NCBI GenBank assembly: GCA_023423285.1
Contig: JAFAFV010000090.1
Location: forward strand, 1-6,338
Reading direction: 5' to 3'
Source of the DNA: Bacteroidota bacterium
GTDB taxonomy: Bacteria; Bacteroidota; Bacteroidia; Chitinophagales; Chitinophagaceae
DNA length: 6,338 nt
The position numbers and the translations under genes were made by a program. The stretch's first letter is position 1. Each line of letters begins with the position of its first letter. A model generated the notes under the pieces. It was not told the DNA's origin. It searched no databases and saw only the letters and a program-made list of their open reading frames with translations. Of this stretch, positions 6,050 through 6,338 are shown in pieces.

Positions 6050-6338
6050 TTGAAACTTTACTGCATTCCCGGTTTTGGTGTAGATGATAAAATATTCGGC
6101 AACCTTACGCTTAACGCTCACCTGCATTTTATCAACTGGATTGATCCTTTTCCTAAAGAAACGCTGCAGGCCTATGCGCAGCGCATGGCAGCATCGATTG
6201 ATGAAGAATTGCCCGTTATTTTGGGTATTTCGTTCGGGGGTATGATTGCATTGGAAATTGCAAAGCTGAGGCCAGTAAAACAGATCATCCTGATTTCAAG
6301 CATTAAAACAGCAAAGGAACTGCCGGTGCATTTGCGCA
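6050..6338 (+). CDS. Alpha/beta hydrolase, N-terminal 96 residues (runs off right edge)
   Basis: This is a probable alpha/beta-hydrolase-fold enzyme of unknown substrate. The visible part begins MKLYCIPGFGVDDKIFGNL, where PGFG resembles the strand-turn that forms the oxyanion hole. The nucleophile elbow follows, LGISFGGMIALEIAKL, with Ser61 as the candidate catalytic serine in GxSxG, and then QIILISSIKTAKELP. This pattern, with an INWIDPFPKETLQAYAQRMAASI segment between the two motifs, is familiar from short Bacteroidota alpha/beta hydrolases. The catalytic acid and histidine lie beyond the window. The start is TTG at 6050. An in-frame TAA at 6035-6037 leaves no other ATG, GTG or TTG before the first conserved motif, and the first in-frame ATG falls deep inside the domain. 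No signal peptide is visible. It follows lysC on the same strand with a repeat array between them. No clear promoter or Shine-Dalgarno was found. Confidence 0.82.
   Translation, partial: MKLYCIPGFGVDDKIFGNLTLNAHLHFINWIDPFPKETLQAYAQRMAASIDEELPVILGISFGGMIALEIAKLRPVKQIILISSIKTAKELPVHLR

Overview
The window looks like ordinary chromosomal DNA from a member of the Bacteroidota, most likely the Chitinophagaceae or a relative. Three things suggest this. The promoters that can be read have the phylum's TAnnTTTG -7 element (TACCTTTG before rpsT, TATCTTTG before the aspartokinase). Start codons lack Shine-Dalgarno sequences. The protein sequences (SSB with a DDLPF tail, bS20, the Ldh2-type dehydrogenase, the short alpha/beta hydrolase) read like family members from that group. 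No mobile element, CRISPR array, tRNA or rRNA is visible.

Layout. Positions 1-1823 (minus strand) hold the first 607 codons of the 2-oxoglutarate dehydrogenase E1 component (sucA), which runs off the left edge. A 250-bp divergent intergenic region separates it from rpsT (2074-2340, plus), which has a readable promoter and its own terminator. Next come ssb (2488-2922, plus) and a strong stem-loop terminator. A small three-helix membrane protein of the GlsB/YeaQ/YmgE type (3081-3332) converges on it from the minus strand. From about 3333 onward everything is plus strand: an Ldh2-family malate/lactate-type dehydrogenase (3465-4544), a lysine-sensitive-type aspartokinase (4602-5921) with its own -7 box in the 57-bp gap, and the start of an alpha/beta hydrolase (6050 to the right edge).

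Functionally this is a mix of housekeeping genes: TCA cycle (SucA, possibly the Ldh2-type enzyme), translation (bS20), replication and repair (SSB), aspartate-family amino acid synthesis (aspartokinase), and an envelope or stress protein. Apart from possible dehydrogenase-aspartokinase readthrough, the genes look like separate transcription units rather than one pathway operon.

The one structure that gene content does not explain is an 81-bp array at 5955-6035, between the aspartokinase and the hydrolase. It consists of ten degenerate 8-bp units (core YAAY at fixed phase in nine of ten), with one single-base slip. Its two halves are also imperfectly complementary. I found no convincing new defence, toxin or mobile system in this window.
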